Below are positions 33,240-44,514 of a DNA stretch of 64,000 bases, in pieces. Position numbers and translations under genes: made by a program. The number at the start of each line of letters is the position of its first letter. Position 1 is the stretch's first letter. The notes beneath the pieces were generated by a model. That model made no database searches. It had not been told where the DNA came from and saw only the letters and a program-made list of their open reading frames with translations. Source of the stretch: Palaemon carinicauda (Eukaryota; Arthropoda; Malacostraca; Decapoda; Palaemonidae); contig NC_090745.1 of NCBI RefSeq assembly GCF_036898095.1, forward strand, positions 86,901,748-86,965,747. Direction: 5' to 3'.

Positions 33240-35418
33240 CTATGAAGGTAATATTGTATACATTTCTTTTATTGGTAATTTAACAAAATATACTATTAAT
33301 GGTATACAGCTAAAAAGCACCAAGTAATTAAAATGGTATGCCTTAGCTGTCTATTTAGGTGAATATTTATAAAAACAATGCATACCATCACTTGGTGAAA
33401 ACAAAGAATTAATAATAGGTTTTAACTCAAGAGGGTAAAAAGTATGTACTGTACAGGTAGGCAAGCAGGAAGCACGCTGTTATGCTAAAATACAAGTTAA
33501 ACCTATGAGTATTGATATGAGCAATAAAAGCAACTGTGTTGTACAAAAAAAGTGATCATCTGTCATTTCGTAGAGAAACAGACGTCTGACTTTCATTTCT
33601 GAGCAAAAATCCTTTCTAAAAAAAATAAACTGTAAATTCTATACAAGATGAAATGACAAAGTATACTCTATTATAATTTAATCTGTAAGCTGAAAAATCT
33701 CATAAAACTGAGAACATTTAACTGTAAACTCTAAATCTCAAACCTTCTTTGTCTGCAATGGAATGATAAAGTATCCTGAATATTTCTTCCCTAGCAATCT
33801 CCCTCTGTATATCCTGCAAATGCAAAGTAGGTAAGGTAACCTAGCAAAGGTATTATTACCTATCATCAATTATTCTAAAAGTGACTTAAACCCAACCAAC
33901 TATTACAGTATTTTCATTAAATCTAATAAAAGCAAGGTGAACTTGATAATAGTTAGTTTGCCTGGGACTATCAATTCTGAAAATCTAATTATAAGGAGGA
34001 CCCTGTACAACTTGGTTGCTCCTTAAGACTATTTAGCTATTCCTCTAATTTGGCAACTACATTACTATATATCTATAACAGTTAAAACAACTTATGAAAA
34101 TTAAGTGGATTTCTCAAACCTGGAGAGGTGATCTTATAGAATATTTTAATGACAGCAAAACCAAAGAATTAAAAGTCAGTTTTAACAAAAGTTGAAGATA
34201 TGATTGAAAATCACTTTGAGCAAAACTAAGACTGACTATGAAGTGTAAAGTGTTCGTTTGAATCCTGTGGGGGGAATACAATACAAAAAAATTCCCAAAA
34301 TCTAAAAGTTTAAAAGGAGGAGGTGATTTATCATCCCTTGTATGTATAAAAATCTAATGGTGAAAACTTCAAAGGAGAAGGGTTGCTATTGTAAGTGACA
34401 GACCTTGGAGATTAAGCATTTCTGTTACCTTAGAAACAATGTAGAATGCAGAGGTAGTAAGGAGGAATAATCAGCAAAAATAACAACCCAGATAATTAAT
34501 GATAGCTAGACTCCTAGTAAATAAGATAAAACGTATTCTGTAATAAATAGAAGGAAAACTCAAAACATGTAGGATACTTATGCTTCTTTACAAATTCGTG
34601 AGGATAATCTAAAGGAAATTAGCATATACTGTGAAAAAGTCTTATTATGTTCTTGTCTTTAGTTTGTTGAGATCAAGACTATGAAAGAAAGTAGATGAAA
34701 GTAGTCTGAGGTCAGAAAATGGATTTCAATATCAAAAGATATTTCCAGTGTTTAGAAAATGGATTGCAATCTTGATTTTCAAGAATTAAATGTGTAGTAA
34801 ATTAACAAAAAAAAAAAAAAAACATCAACTAGTGGTAAGAACCAGATGATGGAAAAAGACTTTTAAGCAAAATGTAGAACTTACAAGTGGAGGAAATTGT
34901 CAGAATGTTGACCATTTAAATTGAACCACACTAACAAACTCTCTAATTACTTTACTGTATTTCATTAATTTGTTGACCTACAAAAGGACTGACTTGTAGT
35001 GAAATTCATGGAACATATTCCAAAGGCTATGTATTTGCTTTCAAAACAAAAATTCATTTGGTCACAAATCAATGTTGAACATTTGGTTTGTTTCTTGGTC
35101 TAGTTTACTACATATCTGTGCATTAGAGGAAAAACTCTTTCACACATTATTCGTGGAATGTCTGCTCATGCTGAATTATGAGAGACTTTTGCCTTTATCA
35201 TACATGACATTGATTACTGTACGTACAATATTCAGTAAATTTTAGTTTCCCTAGTAAAGTTGTAAAAAAATATATATAAAATTTAACTGTCAATCCTTGG
35301 CCCTATACTGTATTAGTCATCTTTGAAAATAATAATATGGTCACACAGTAGTTCTAGATTTAAGTTGCATATATTTCCATTAATTAAGATAACTAGGAAT
35401 GACCATTTCATAAATCGC
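33240..35418 (-). other. ALDH5A1: probable 3' UTR and downstream flank of ALDH5A1
   Basis: AT-rich sequence after the stop codon at 35419 with no coding frame or recognised repeat. On the minus strand the clearest polyadenylation-type hexamer is AATAAA at about 33268-33273, just before the DIRS-4 boundary at 33240, and an ATTAAA lies near 33675. An 18-22 base T tract (minus strand) is at about 34822-34804. The UTR end cannot be fixed from sequence alone. Confidence 0.4.
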
Positions 35419-35598
35419 CTAATTAATCCCACCCATACAAAGATACTTGATATGAGTGTAGTCATCCACTCCATGTCTAGATCCTTCTCTCCCTATTCCT
35501 GACTCTTTGATTCCACCAAAAGCAGCTTCTACTGCTGATATTAACCCATCATTAATGCCAATCATCCCAACCTCCAGTCTGCGAGCAACTCGCCAAAC
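35419..35598 (-). CDS. ALDH5A1: ALDH5A1 terminal coding exon
   Basis: Sixty codons including the stop TAG (35421-35419). It begins in phase 0 after a TTTTTAATATTTCAG acceptor. It reads [16 protein letters not shown], then [17 protein letters not shown], then YLCMGGIN. The segments EVGMIGIN and FGGIK.SG.GREGS are the conserved C-terminal blocks of SSADH, contributing to the cofactor site and oligomerisation arm. It joins directly to exon c (SQDYSQ plus [11 protein letters not shown]). Confidence 0.95.
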   Translation of the reverse strand, partial: VWRVARRLEVGMIGINDGLISAVEAAFGGIKESGIGREGSRHGVDDYTHIKYLCMGGIN

Positions 35599-35639
35599 CT
35601 GAAATATTAAAAATAAGTGTTAATAATAATCATAATTAT

Positions 35640-36130
35640 AATAATATTGCACAACCTTAAGAAACTTAGTTGTTCCTACACTAGTTCAAACCGTCATCCT
35701 TTAATTAGAAGATTGATTTAACCGCAGCTGGAATTTGGCAGTTAAAACTTATGAGGTGTCGGCAGTAGCCAGCAATTATTACCCTATGGCAGGGAAGCTC
35801 TACCCCATTGCAGGCACGCTGAACAGTCACTTTGAATCCTGCCCCTGAATAACACAATTATGCTTTCCGCTTCTCTTCAAACTTGACTTTAAAAATCTTC
35901 TTTCTTGAATACTTGGACAATTCTCGAGGCCAGGAGAGTTGCCTGCTTCCCTCTGCAAAACAAATGAGCCTCTTCCTCGGGAGTAGTAAAAACAAAGGTT
36001 CCATATCCTTGTTCCCGTTAACGCTGTGTGACGGCTTTGGACTTGACCCCTAGAAGGGGAATAAAACTTCAGCATCTTATGACATTGTAATTGGGTTTGG
36101 ACTCGATCAAATAAGTTACTCAAGGTATGT
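35640..36130. mobile_element. fragment of a DIRS-like terminal region
   Basis: 35750-35785 (GAGGTGTCGGCAGTAGCCAG) repeats text found at about 1411-1435, and 35665-35700 (GTTGTTCCTACACTAGTTC) resembles the terminal phrases of the DIRS elements. No coding frame of known type is present. It looks like a solo end left in the ALDH5A1 intron. Confidence 0.4.
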
Positions 36131-37235
36131 AGTTCATTTAGGATAAGATATATAAATTATCCCACATACAAAGAAAGGCTGGTAATTCAGGTTCCCATTT
36201 AGTGCTAAAGCCTTTTATCCTACTTACAGTATACAATAAGACGGATAATTGCCAATCTAGTCCTGAATTATGATCTGCTTCCTGCCTTTCTATAAGGAAG
36301 GTACTTACAAATCATTATTGCAGATATCTTAATGAAATTCATATGTTGTATTAAAAGGTAAACTGTACTGTATATGATTAGTTTAAAAAAACTTCAAATA
36401 ATGGTCAATCTCCACTATACACTCTATCAATTACTTCAAGTTGAAAGCTCTGTAAATGAGGTTAGGTCCAGATAATTAGTTTTAGATCATTTTTATCCTT
36501 TGATAATGTTGTAAAACCATGAACAAATGGTGATAGGCAATGTTTTCTGACATACTTCATCATTAGACAACATCCTAAACCAACGGAGTACAAGGTCATC
36601 CTTTCCTGCTCTGGATAGGGAGGTGCTGTTAATTTGGGCTTATTTGAAGAATTTGCAGATGTTCAGGATTTTATTTCAATTTTGGAGTATATAACCCAGT
36701 GTTTTATAATTCTGTTTCATGGGGGATTCTGGGGATGCATCAGCTTACACTGTGTGGGTTTTATAATAAAAGAACAGGTATTTACCTCAATGGTACCTCA
36801 CTGGTGGGACAGTCTTGAAGTGCAATTATTCCCTTATTTTGGCCCTTTTTCAGATATAGATGTAGCCTAATTGGTAAAGTAGTTGTTCACTTGGTTATCA
36901 GAACATAAGCTAGACAGTTGCTTGGGTTTTATCAGCAATTATATGTGGTGTTTTACATAAAAACTGTTTATGGTTATCTTGTTCCACATTCTTTTTGTGT
37001 CGTGTGTGGGGGAACAATTTTTGTTTAGAATTCTTGCAAGGAGTATGTACGCCACACGGTAACCTTCTGGAAAGTATGTTGTATGATCATATAAAAATTC
37101 ATAGCATAAATGAAAAGCAGCTAAGCATAAAGAGTCTAGTGCTTTAAAAATGAATGGTTACTACATTTGCCAGCATGTCTACAAATTGTAAAATGGTAGG
37201 ATGACCTATATGAAGTCAAACTTGCAACTCCACTG
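36131..37235. other. intronic sequence, nothing recognised
   Basis: AT-rich intron of ALDH5A1. One 78-codon plus-strand frame (36634-36870) has hydrophobic content but no domain or splice context that supports a gene. Confidence 0.6.
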
Positions 37236-37353
37236 GTCAATGGCCCTACCACACTGAAAACACCGCTTCTCATCTTAACAGCTAAGTTAAGCAATGTTAG
37301 GTCTAGTCACTACTTGGATGGGTGACTGCCTTAGAACATCAGATGTTGTTGAC
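37236..37353 (+). pseudogene. 5S rRNA pseudogene
   Basis: About 118 bp that follows 5S rRNA from end to end: TGGCCCTACCACACTGAAAA near the 5' end, GCTAAGTTAAGCAATGTTAG (box A region) and CACTACTTGGATGGGTGACT (box C), ending AGATGTTGTTGAC. The internal control box C is nearly intact. Multiple substitutions in the helices (for example CATCTTAACA for the usual CGTCCGATCA type) and no T run right after the end argue for a pseudogene or a 5S-headed SINE rather than an active gene. Confidence 0.85.
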
Positions 37354-39299
37354 AAAACAATGATAAAGTTGTTTTGTTCTCTTTGTCTCGTTCCCTTAGC
37401 ATAGAAAGTAGATAACTTATGTATGGGAAAATTGTAGATCTTTCCACATCCACATTTATTAAGCAGGTGTGAAACTTGTTAAAGCTCTCTGCAAACCACA
37501 AATGACTACCAGTCCTGTTCGGGAGACAAGGGAAATGGTCTGTGGATCAGTGTCATCTGTTGTAAAGAGTATCAGAGAAGGTTGAGGTACCAACCAATCT
37601 GCTCAGACACCCCATTTCAAAAGTGTTTCATCTAAACCCATCCATTTAACATCTAATCCCCTGGAGACTTTAGATTGTATTCTCGAACTTATGGTTTTTG
37701 CAGTCCTCTAGATTATCCTTCATAGGTTCTAAAAGATGGTCTACAATTGTTTTATATTAACTTTCTAAAAGAGTCTACAATTATTTTGTATTAAAAGACA
37801 CTGATATTTTTATTTTCAATGGTTTCAGTCTTAAAATTTATCAATAACTGGAATTAGACAGGATTATCTCATTACAATATTTCAAGGTGTCCTTTTAAGA
37901 AAAGAATTTCCAATCTCAGCTAATTAGGGTATAGAAAAATGCTTGATTAGATACTCAAGTATCTGGGATTAGACCTTTCCTTTTCAGGTATTTAACGATT
38001 GTCTTTAAGCAAGTCGGTATTAAAATGTTTCAAGTAATTAGGTCTAATTTTTATAATTTGAAGGCGGTTTTACAATATTTAGGTGGTTTGATTGTTTAAA
38101 TCTTTGGAAAATCTTTCATTTATAGATTTCACAGCTTAGAAGCTTTTTCTATTAGTAATAACTCAAGTTAAATGCATAATAAACTGCAAGCACTACTTTT
38201 AAAGGAGAGCTTTGGGAGCATGAGTTGATTTTGTCTTTTTTGACTTCCACCTAAGCTAAATTATATTAAGACTTGTCTGTTGCAACATTTTCACTGCTCC
38301 TCTTTAGAAATGGTTGTAAGCACAGCTTTCTTTGTCTGGTTACAGCAATCACTATGGCCTATTATGGAAAAACTATGGACATTACAGGTAGTATCCCAAA
38401 TTTGCTTCGTACAGTTAGAATTTCTATTCATCCTTTGTCCAAAATTGCAGCGTCATCTCTAATTGAAAGTTTGGTCAGAGAAACTTAACAAGAATTGGAT
38501 CTAAATTTTATAAAGCCTTGAAGATTAATTTTCTACATTTTAGCAATAAACCTACATCTCATAAAATTTGCAGAAATTTTTGTTTGGAAATAAGTTTAGC
38601 GGCAAGTTTAGTGTATCAGGTTGGTGTTCAGTAAAAGTTATTTTGAAGAATCCTGACCATCTTATTGAGATTGCTATGCTCTAGGTCCTATAGTGCCTGC
38701 TTGTGATGTTTAATATTTTTAGTTCAATTAATTCTATTTCTCTTTTTTAGATATTTAGAATATTATTTAAAAAACAAATCTTGAACCCCACATTTCAAAC
38801 TACTTTGAGATGGTTTCTATTAATTCAAATTATTTTGATGTTTTAATTAATTCAAACTGTATTTTGAAAAATGGTTTCCATTAATCTAGACCAATCCAGT
38901 CTGAAATTTGAATTATTTTATACATTTTAATATAATTTTTATTTAACTATTTCCTTCAGTGGTATCCCAGCTTCATCTGAGTGTGGACGTCAGCAATATG
39001 GACAACAGGAGGTTCATAGAAATAAAAATAGTTTATACACATTACATGCCCACCAAATGCCCCCATTGACTTGTGATGTTAAGGAACAGGGAATACTTTC
39101 GACTTCAAAAATGAATAAGAAAGAATGCCTGGAGCTTTGCTTCCTGTCATTAATTGAAAGGAAATAAAATTAGAAATTTTTCATCAAATTTTGAGGGGTA
39201 AACGTTGATAAATCGAGCTTATGGAGAAGCAATATGGATACTGTATCAGGCAAGTATAGAAATAATCAATCTTAAACAGAAAACATTATCTGCTTGCCT
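37354..39299. other. intronic sequence, nothing recognised
   Basis: AT-rich intron of ALDH5A1. Short frames around 38273-38488 and 39205-39423 have no domains. If the 5S copy heads a SINE, its body would be the first few hundred bases here, but I cannot confirm this. Confidence 0.55.
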
Positions 39300-39699
39300 A
39301 GAGGTGTTATTTGTCCTGGGGATGGTGGAGATGGAGTACTCGAACTGGTGGTCTCCCACCACCCGGTTCTGTGTCTTAGCTACGGAAAAGACAAACTTGA
39401 ATACTAACTCCTTCCAGCTATAAGAGTGAGAGACATCTGCTAAGAGGTCGTGGAGCTAGCCTAGTCGCTTGGATGAAACCAGGCGAGGAGGAACACAGTT
39501 TTCAAGGTGAGCTCGTGATCTGCCTCAGGAGCTCTAAGGGCGGCTTCTTCAGCATTTTGAGGACCTTGATGATCTCCCACCCGGGGTTTGGAGAACTCGG
39601 AGGTGGACATGACTGGTCGATACCTCTTATAAGTATCGAGAGCCGCTTGGAGGATCCTAGATTCAACCCCTTGAGGAGGAAGACCTGTCCCAGGGCTAC

Positions 39700-40579
39700 T
39701 CAGAAACCCTTCACTACTGGCATGTGCCAGAAAATCTGTGATGATGGGGATCGAGGTATTGAGCGGCTTGATGCCCTCCTTGGCGCACCACTTACCAAAG
39801 TCAGCCCACTTTGCTTGGTATAGGGCCCGCGAAGGTTACCCGTCATCTGTGCGGTCGACCTTCTGGAGTAACCCTCCCTCCTTAACAGATGCTGCATAGT
39901 TTCCACATGTGAAGGAGGAGGCTTGGGAGACCCACGTGGAACCTCCGGAAGTGTGGCTGCCTTAAGAGGTCTTGCCGCAGAGGCAGAGGCCACAGCGGCT
40001 CCACCGCCAAGTCCTGGAGATCCGAAAACCCTTCTTTTCTGGGCCACCACAGAGCTACCAACATCACCTTTGCTTGATAGCCTAACATAGAAGGCTGAAG
40101 GGGGAAAAGCATACACGTCTAGCCCGTCCCATGGGTGCTGGAACGTGTCCTCTATCGCTGCTGTCAGGTCTGGCACTGGGGAGTAGAAGACTGGCAACTT
40201 CGCGTTTAGCCTTGTTGCGGAGAGGTCCAGACAGGGAGAACCCCACCTTCCCAACACTGCTTTGCCACCTCCGGGTGTAGAAACCATTTGGCAGCCAGCA
40301 CTTGTCCACGCCTGCAACCATATTCCTCTTTCCTGGAATGTACGTGGTGGTCAGGGAAATGGTGTTGTCCTCGACCCAGGACAGGATCTCCGCTGTCAGG
40401 TCGTATATACGACGGGACCAAGGACCACCAGCTTCCTGATGTAGACGACTACGGTGGCACTGTTGCTCATCAATGGCCCTCTCCTCCCCACTAAAGAGCT
40501 TCCCAACTCGTGGAAGGCTTTTCGAAATGCCATTAGTTCGAGCCCTTTTATGTGGAGGGCCTTTTCCTCCAGAGACCAA
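39700..40579 (-). pseudogene. DIRS-2 pol remnant
   Basis: Two overlapping minus frames. 40579-40082 covers the RNase H C-terminal half (RRIYDLTAEILSWVEDNTIS, then PGKRNMVAG). 40317-39700 covers the post-RNase-H signature (LSATRLNAKLPVFYSPVPDL, GLDVYAFPPSAFY) and the start of the recombinase. A frameshift near 40260 separates them. The last RNase H Asp reads Gly (NMVAGVDKCW), a further sign of decay. Confidence 0.75.
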
Positions 40580-41339
40580 AGTCCTGCAGCTGCTTGGTCA
40601 GGCAGATGTGCTCCCCATCCCTCCTCTGATGCATCCGTGAAGAGGAGGACTTCTGGAGGAGGATCCAGCAGCGAGACCCCTGCTAAGGTGTTCCTCGGGT
40701 CTAACTACCACTGGAGAATATCCCTGGTTAACTGGGATGGAGGTGTCTCACCGATGGGTATCTCGATGATAGGGCCTAGATTTCCTTCGGGTCCCACTGG
40801 GTTGGCCGCAGCATTAGTCCCCCTCTGGGGACGAGCTTCTCCACGGATACTAGGTGTCCCACTAGCCTCTGCCATTCCTTCAGAGAACCAGGCTCCCCCT
40901 TGATGAGAGGCTGCGCTACTTCCAACTTCACGACCCTCTCCCTCATACCCTATGGAAGGCAGAAGTCTCTACGCCTACTCTGTCATCAGAGTACGGTCGC
41001 GGGCCTACCGCTCGGAGGTCCATCCCACGTGCCGAGGAATGACGGTCCCGGTGTTCCGCCCATCCAGCAGAAAGGGCTGCAAGCCTGCCTCCCTCCGCCT
41101 GGCTATACTTCACGTCTAGAATGGGGCGCGAAGACGTGGAGCAGTAAGACAGCGGGCTGAAGGAGCGGGGCTTCCTCTCTCGGTCTTTTGTTCCCTCTCG
41201 ACACGCCTGAGCCGAGGTGGGGGGAGGGAGACAGGGGCGGCATCAGCGATGTCTGATGCTCCCCATGCCAGCAATGGGTCTCTCGGTGGGGACCTGAACA
41301 GGGTACTGGGAACACCAGACCAGGTCTCTTGCACCCACA

Positions 41340-41870
41340 AAGAGAGATTAGCGCTTGGTAGCCGCTCAGCGGAAGCTAGTGCCTCCATCGCGTGGGGGGA
41401 GGGAAGCATTTACCAGAGGTTGGAAGGAGACAGCCCACATGATCTGCAGATAGAAATAAATTGCGACCCAGCCTGAGCGGAGGCCCACCAGCTAGGCTGG
41501 GTGGCCCAAGGTAGGGGCGCTCGAGATGGCAACGACCCATAATGCCATTGGCTGCTGTGGGGACTCCCCCCCCCCCCTGAGCAGGGTGCACTGTCCTGGA
41601 GCAGGTGCCAGCGAGGGGAGATCAGCGCCTGGGAGCCGCCACCTCGCAAGCGGGTGAGGGAACGTCTAGCAGCAGATGGGCGGAGACCGCACACTAGGTC
41701 GGCGGATAGAAGGACAGTGGCCCAACCTGGCTGAGGCCTGCTGGCCAGGTTGAGCAGCCCCAGGTAGGGGTGCCTGAGAAAGAGGTCCAGGCTGAGCGGC
41801 AGGAAACTGACTAGGCTGGGGAGGCCAAGATAGCAGCACCTGAGCGGCGGGAGCCTGGGCCGTGTTGTGG
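41340..41870 (-). repeat. GC-rich Gag-region repeat with poly-C tract
   Basis: The phrase AGCGCNTGGNAGCCNCT followed by GCGGAAGCT-like text occurs at 41345 and, weaker, at 41618. It also occurs at 43920 and 47870, always embedded in GC-rich Gag-like sequence. A 13-base C run lies at about 41567-41579. Several short frames on both strands reflect composition only. Confidence 0.55.
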
Positions 41871-43580
41871 AGAAATAGTTAGGAAAAATACAAATTTAAA
41901 AAATTAATTATTTATTATTAGTTAGGTTGAACTGTATTTGTATAATACATTATTGTATTTCATAAATTTTTTTACTGTTTATTTGATCTCCAGTCCATCA
42001 CTAAAAAAATTCTTTTCATTACAGAGTGATGGTGCCCTGCACCCAGCAGGGATTATAGGCTAGATGGAGAAGTTTGTCAATAGAAAAGTAACTCAAAGCC
42101 TGTCTCGTTGTTATAACTTCCCGTACACTGGTGAGTGATTCAAGCATGCCCTACTACATGGTGATGTAATTGAACTTGAGAGCAAAAACATAATTACGCG
42201 CATACTGCTAATATAATAATGTAAGCTTCCTTGTTAGTTTCCATTAATGACTATATGAGTAAGATTAAGAGCAAATGAAACTAAAAAAAATAAAGCAAAA
42301 GACACAAGACTGAATAGTAATGTCTAGTGATCTCCATGTCCATCCGGGAAAAACCATAAAATCCTCAGAAAAGGAGCAATCTATAAACTCCTATGTATCC
42401 CAGTGAAAAAAAGAAAAAAAATGATCATAAGAGTACTGACTGAGAATTATGCTAAAGTCATAATTGTGCGTGTTTTATTATATAATTATTCATATCACTG
42501 ACAGATGTTTTCCCATCATAGTGTAATAGCCTTCTTTCATATATTGACATGAATAGTGTTTCACATACTCGTCCCCGGAAACAAGTGAACAAAGTGGCAT
42601 AGAAAAGTTTTCAGTGGCAGTCAATTTTAAGCGTGGTCAATGTCCAAACCCTGTTTACTGTTTATGCATACAATGAACGACAATGTTGCATGGTTTCCCT
42701 TTAAGCTTGAAGTTTTATGTCACAAGCCTGAAACTTTCGCAGGAAAATATCTACCTTAACCAAAAAAGCTCAGTCTTGATGTTAACAATTAGAAAATTTG
42801 CATCACAAACCAGATAGGGTTTTATCCTGAAAAAGGACATTTATATGTTATACCTTATTTTTGTGTGTGACTTTGCAATTAAGAGGAGGGGCCTCAAAAT
42901 ATAATTTTAATTGGTCTTGCCTATTTTCTACTTTCATGGGTGTAAAATAACCATGACATATGTGTATCACTGAGGATTGTAAGGTTTTTTATACTACAAA
43001 TTTTTTTTTATCTTTCTGATGTAGAGGTGAGAATGTAGAGTCAGGTCCGATGTGCAACCTTGTTTTATAATCCCTTTGATCTTGATGCAAGCTCATTCAA
43101 CTTACATTTGAATTTAGCCCAAATAGATACACTGTTAGGTGGGCCTTTGTTTATACTTATATATGCAAATTAAACTTTTAGAGGATTGATTCCTACGAGG
43201 CTCTGCCTGAATATATCTATGTCTCTGCTTATGTTTTTTGAAGACTTGACTTTTCATACAATAGTTTTGTATTTCTTTTCTCTCAGGAATGAAATAAACT
43301 TTGTTTCCCCTTTTTCTTATAAATTGTAAAATTTTTCTTGCCCTGCAATGTCCCCTTCTCAACCACCATTCTATATTTTTTTAAATTGGATACCATGCAT
43401 GTTAGTAACAAGTGAGACGGCTTACCTCTGAATAATATTAAGCAACTTCAGTTCTACCTGGGTCCCCTTGCCCAATATAAAATCATAGGGTGGTGCCCAG
43501 TGCCCAGTTACGTTGACTGTTTACCTTTTGCCCAGATTTCTGGGTATTTTTGTGTTGAGAATGTTGGAATGTGGTTGGTA
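41871..43580. other. AT-rich intronic sequence
   Basis: Composition changes sharply at 41871, where GTTAGGAAAAATACAAATTT resembles a DIRS terminal phrase. No coding frame is supported. It may be an insertion dividing the DIRS-2 Gag region, or the original intron sequence between separate fragments. Confidence 0.45.
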
Positions 43581-44240
43581 TTCGGACACTAGGCTGGCTT
43601 CGGGCTACATCTGACCACAGGTCGCAAGCCCACTACAGAGTGGTCAACGCGTGGCGATGCTGGAAGCGGCGGAGAACCACCCTCTGAGCAGGGAGCGCTG
43701 CCCTGGAGCAGCTGCCTGAACCAAGCCATCATCTCCCTCAACACACCCTCTACATACGGCGTGGCCGGCCCTGGTGAGGGGGTGAAAGTGATCCCAGAAG
43801 GACCGGGATCGGGAGGGGAAAGCAATGTCTGCAGCTCCCCACACTGGGAAGGAGTCCCTAGGTGGGAACCTGAATTGGACCCTGGGGTTACCCGACTGGA
43901 TCTCTAGCTCCCATGAGAAGAGATCAGCGCCTGGTAGCCACTGAACGGAAGCTGGTGCTGCCATCCCGTGGTGAGGTGGGGGAGCAGCTCCCAGAGGCTG
44001 AGAGGGGGCCTCCCCAATGGCCGGTGAAAAGTAAGGTGGTGGCACAGACTGTGCGACAGCCTGTAGGTCAACCTAGGCACACCAAGATAGCGGGTGGTTG
44101 ACCCAGCGCTGCTAAGAGAGGCAAGGGATCACCTTTGCAGGGACCGCAGCCCTGGATCAAGTGTCCGAACCTGACCATCATCTCCGTCCTATTGCAGGAA
44201 TCCACTTCGGCCAAAGCCGACGGCGCCACCATCAAAATCT
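43581..44240 (-). pseudogene. DIRS Gag-like fragment
   Basis: GC-rich sequence with broken minus-strand frames (44045-43644 and 43825-43589), Pro rich with no domain. It shares the AGATCAGCGCCTGGTAGCCA motif with 41345 and 47870. It is probably part of the same Gag gene as DIRS-2, separated by insertions. Confidence 0.5.
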
Positions 44241-44514
44241 TATTATTAACATCACAGTCACCACCCACATGACATTGATCCACATCAGGTCAAACTTGAG
44301 GCAGAATGAAAGGCAGTTGAGGCCTACGTCACAAATATAAGGTTTACTGTAAGTAAGACAAGCTGGACATACAATCTTACAGTTGAACCTAAGATAACTA
44401 TTGCGAAAGTCAAGCAGACAGAACTTTATATGCAAACATGAATGTACGTTAAAATATGTACTTTCTATATACAGACTTACATACATTAAACATATACATA
44501 TATGTGTATATACA

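Larger units (their letters stand above)
24413..33240 (-). mobile_element. DIRS-like element, DIRS-4, carrying Tigger C
   Basis: Inverted terminal repeats: 24470-24590 is mirrored at about 33080-33215 (for example TTTATATGGATTATCTTT and CCCTACTTAACCACTGTT). The recombinase end has the extra inverted repeat 24421-24490 against 24641-24725. Minus-strand content is a Gag zinc-type region (32927-32544), a Ser-Arg repeat region (about 32000-31140), further Gag (27451-26909 and 26448-26156) and a recombinase remnant (about 25900-25300). No RT or RNase H was found, so it is non-autonomous. Without Tigger C it is about 6.0 kb, close to DIRS-1. Confidence 0.8.
39300..41870 (-). mobile_element. DIRS-like element fragment, DIRS-2 (Gag end, RNase H, recombinase start)
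   Basis: Minus-strand order is GC-rich Gag-like sequence (41870-41100), RT and RNase H remnants (about 40900-40330), the post-RNase-H domain (40260-40080) and the recombinase N-terminus (about 39900-39700). Frames are broken. RNase H pieces include a TDAS-type start near 40640 and EILSWVEDNTISLTTTYIPG. The recombinase part reads LLRREGYSRRSTAQM. The recombinase catalytic part and terminal repeats are not seen. It is more GC-rich than the surrounding intron. Confidence 0.75.

Noticed and set aside
37236..37353. Functional 5S rRNA gene
   Set aside because: Many helix-breaking substitutions, no T run at the end, and a single copy in an intron.
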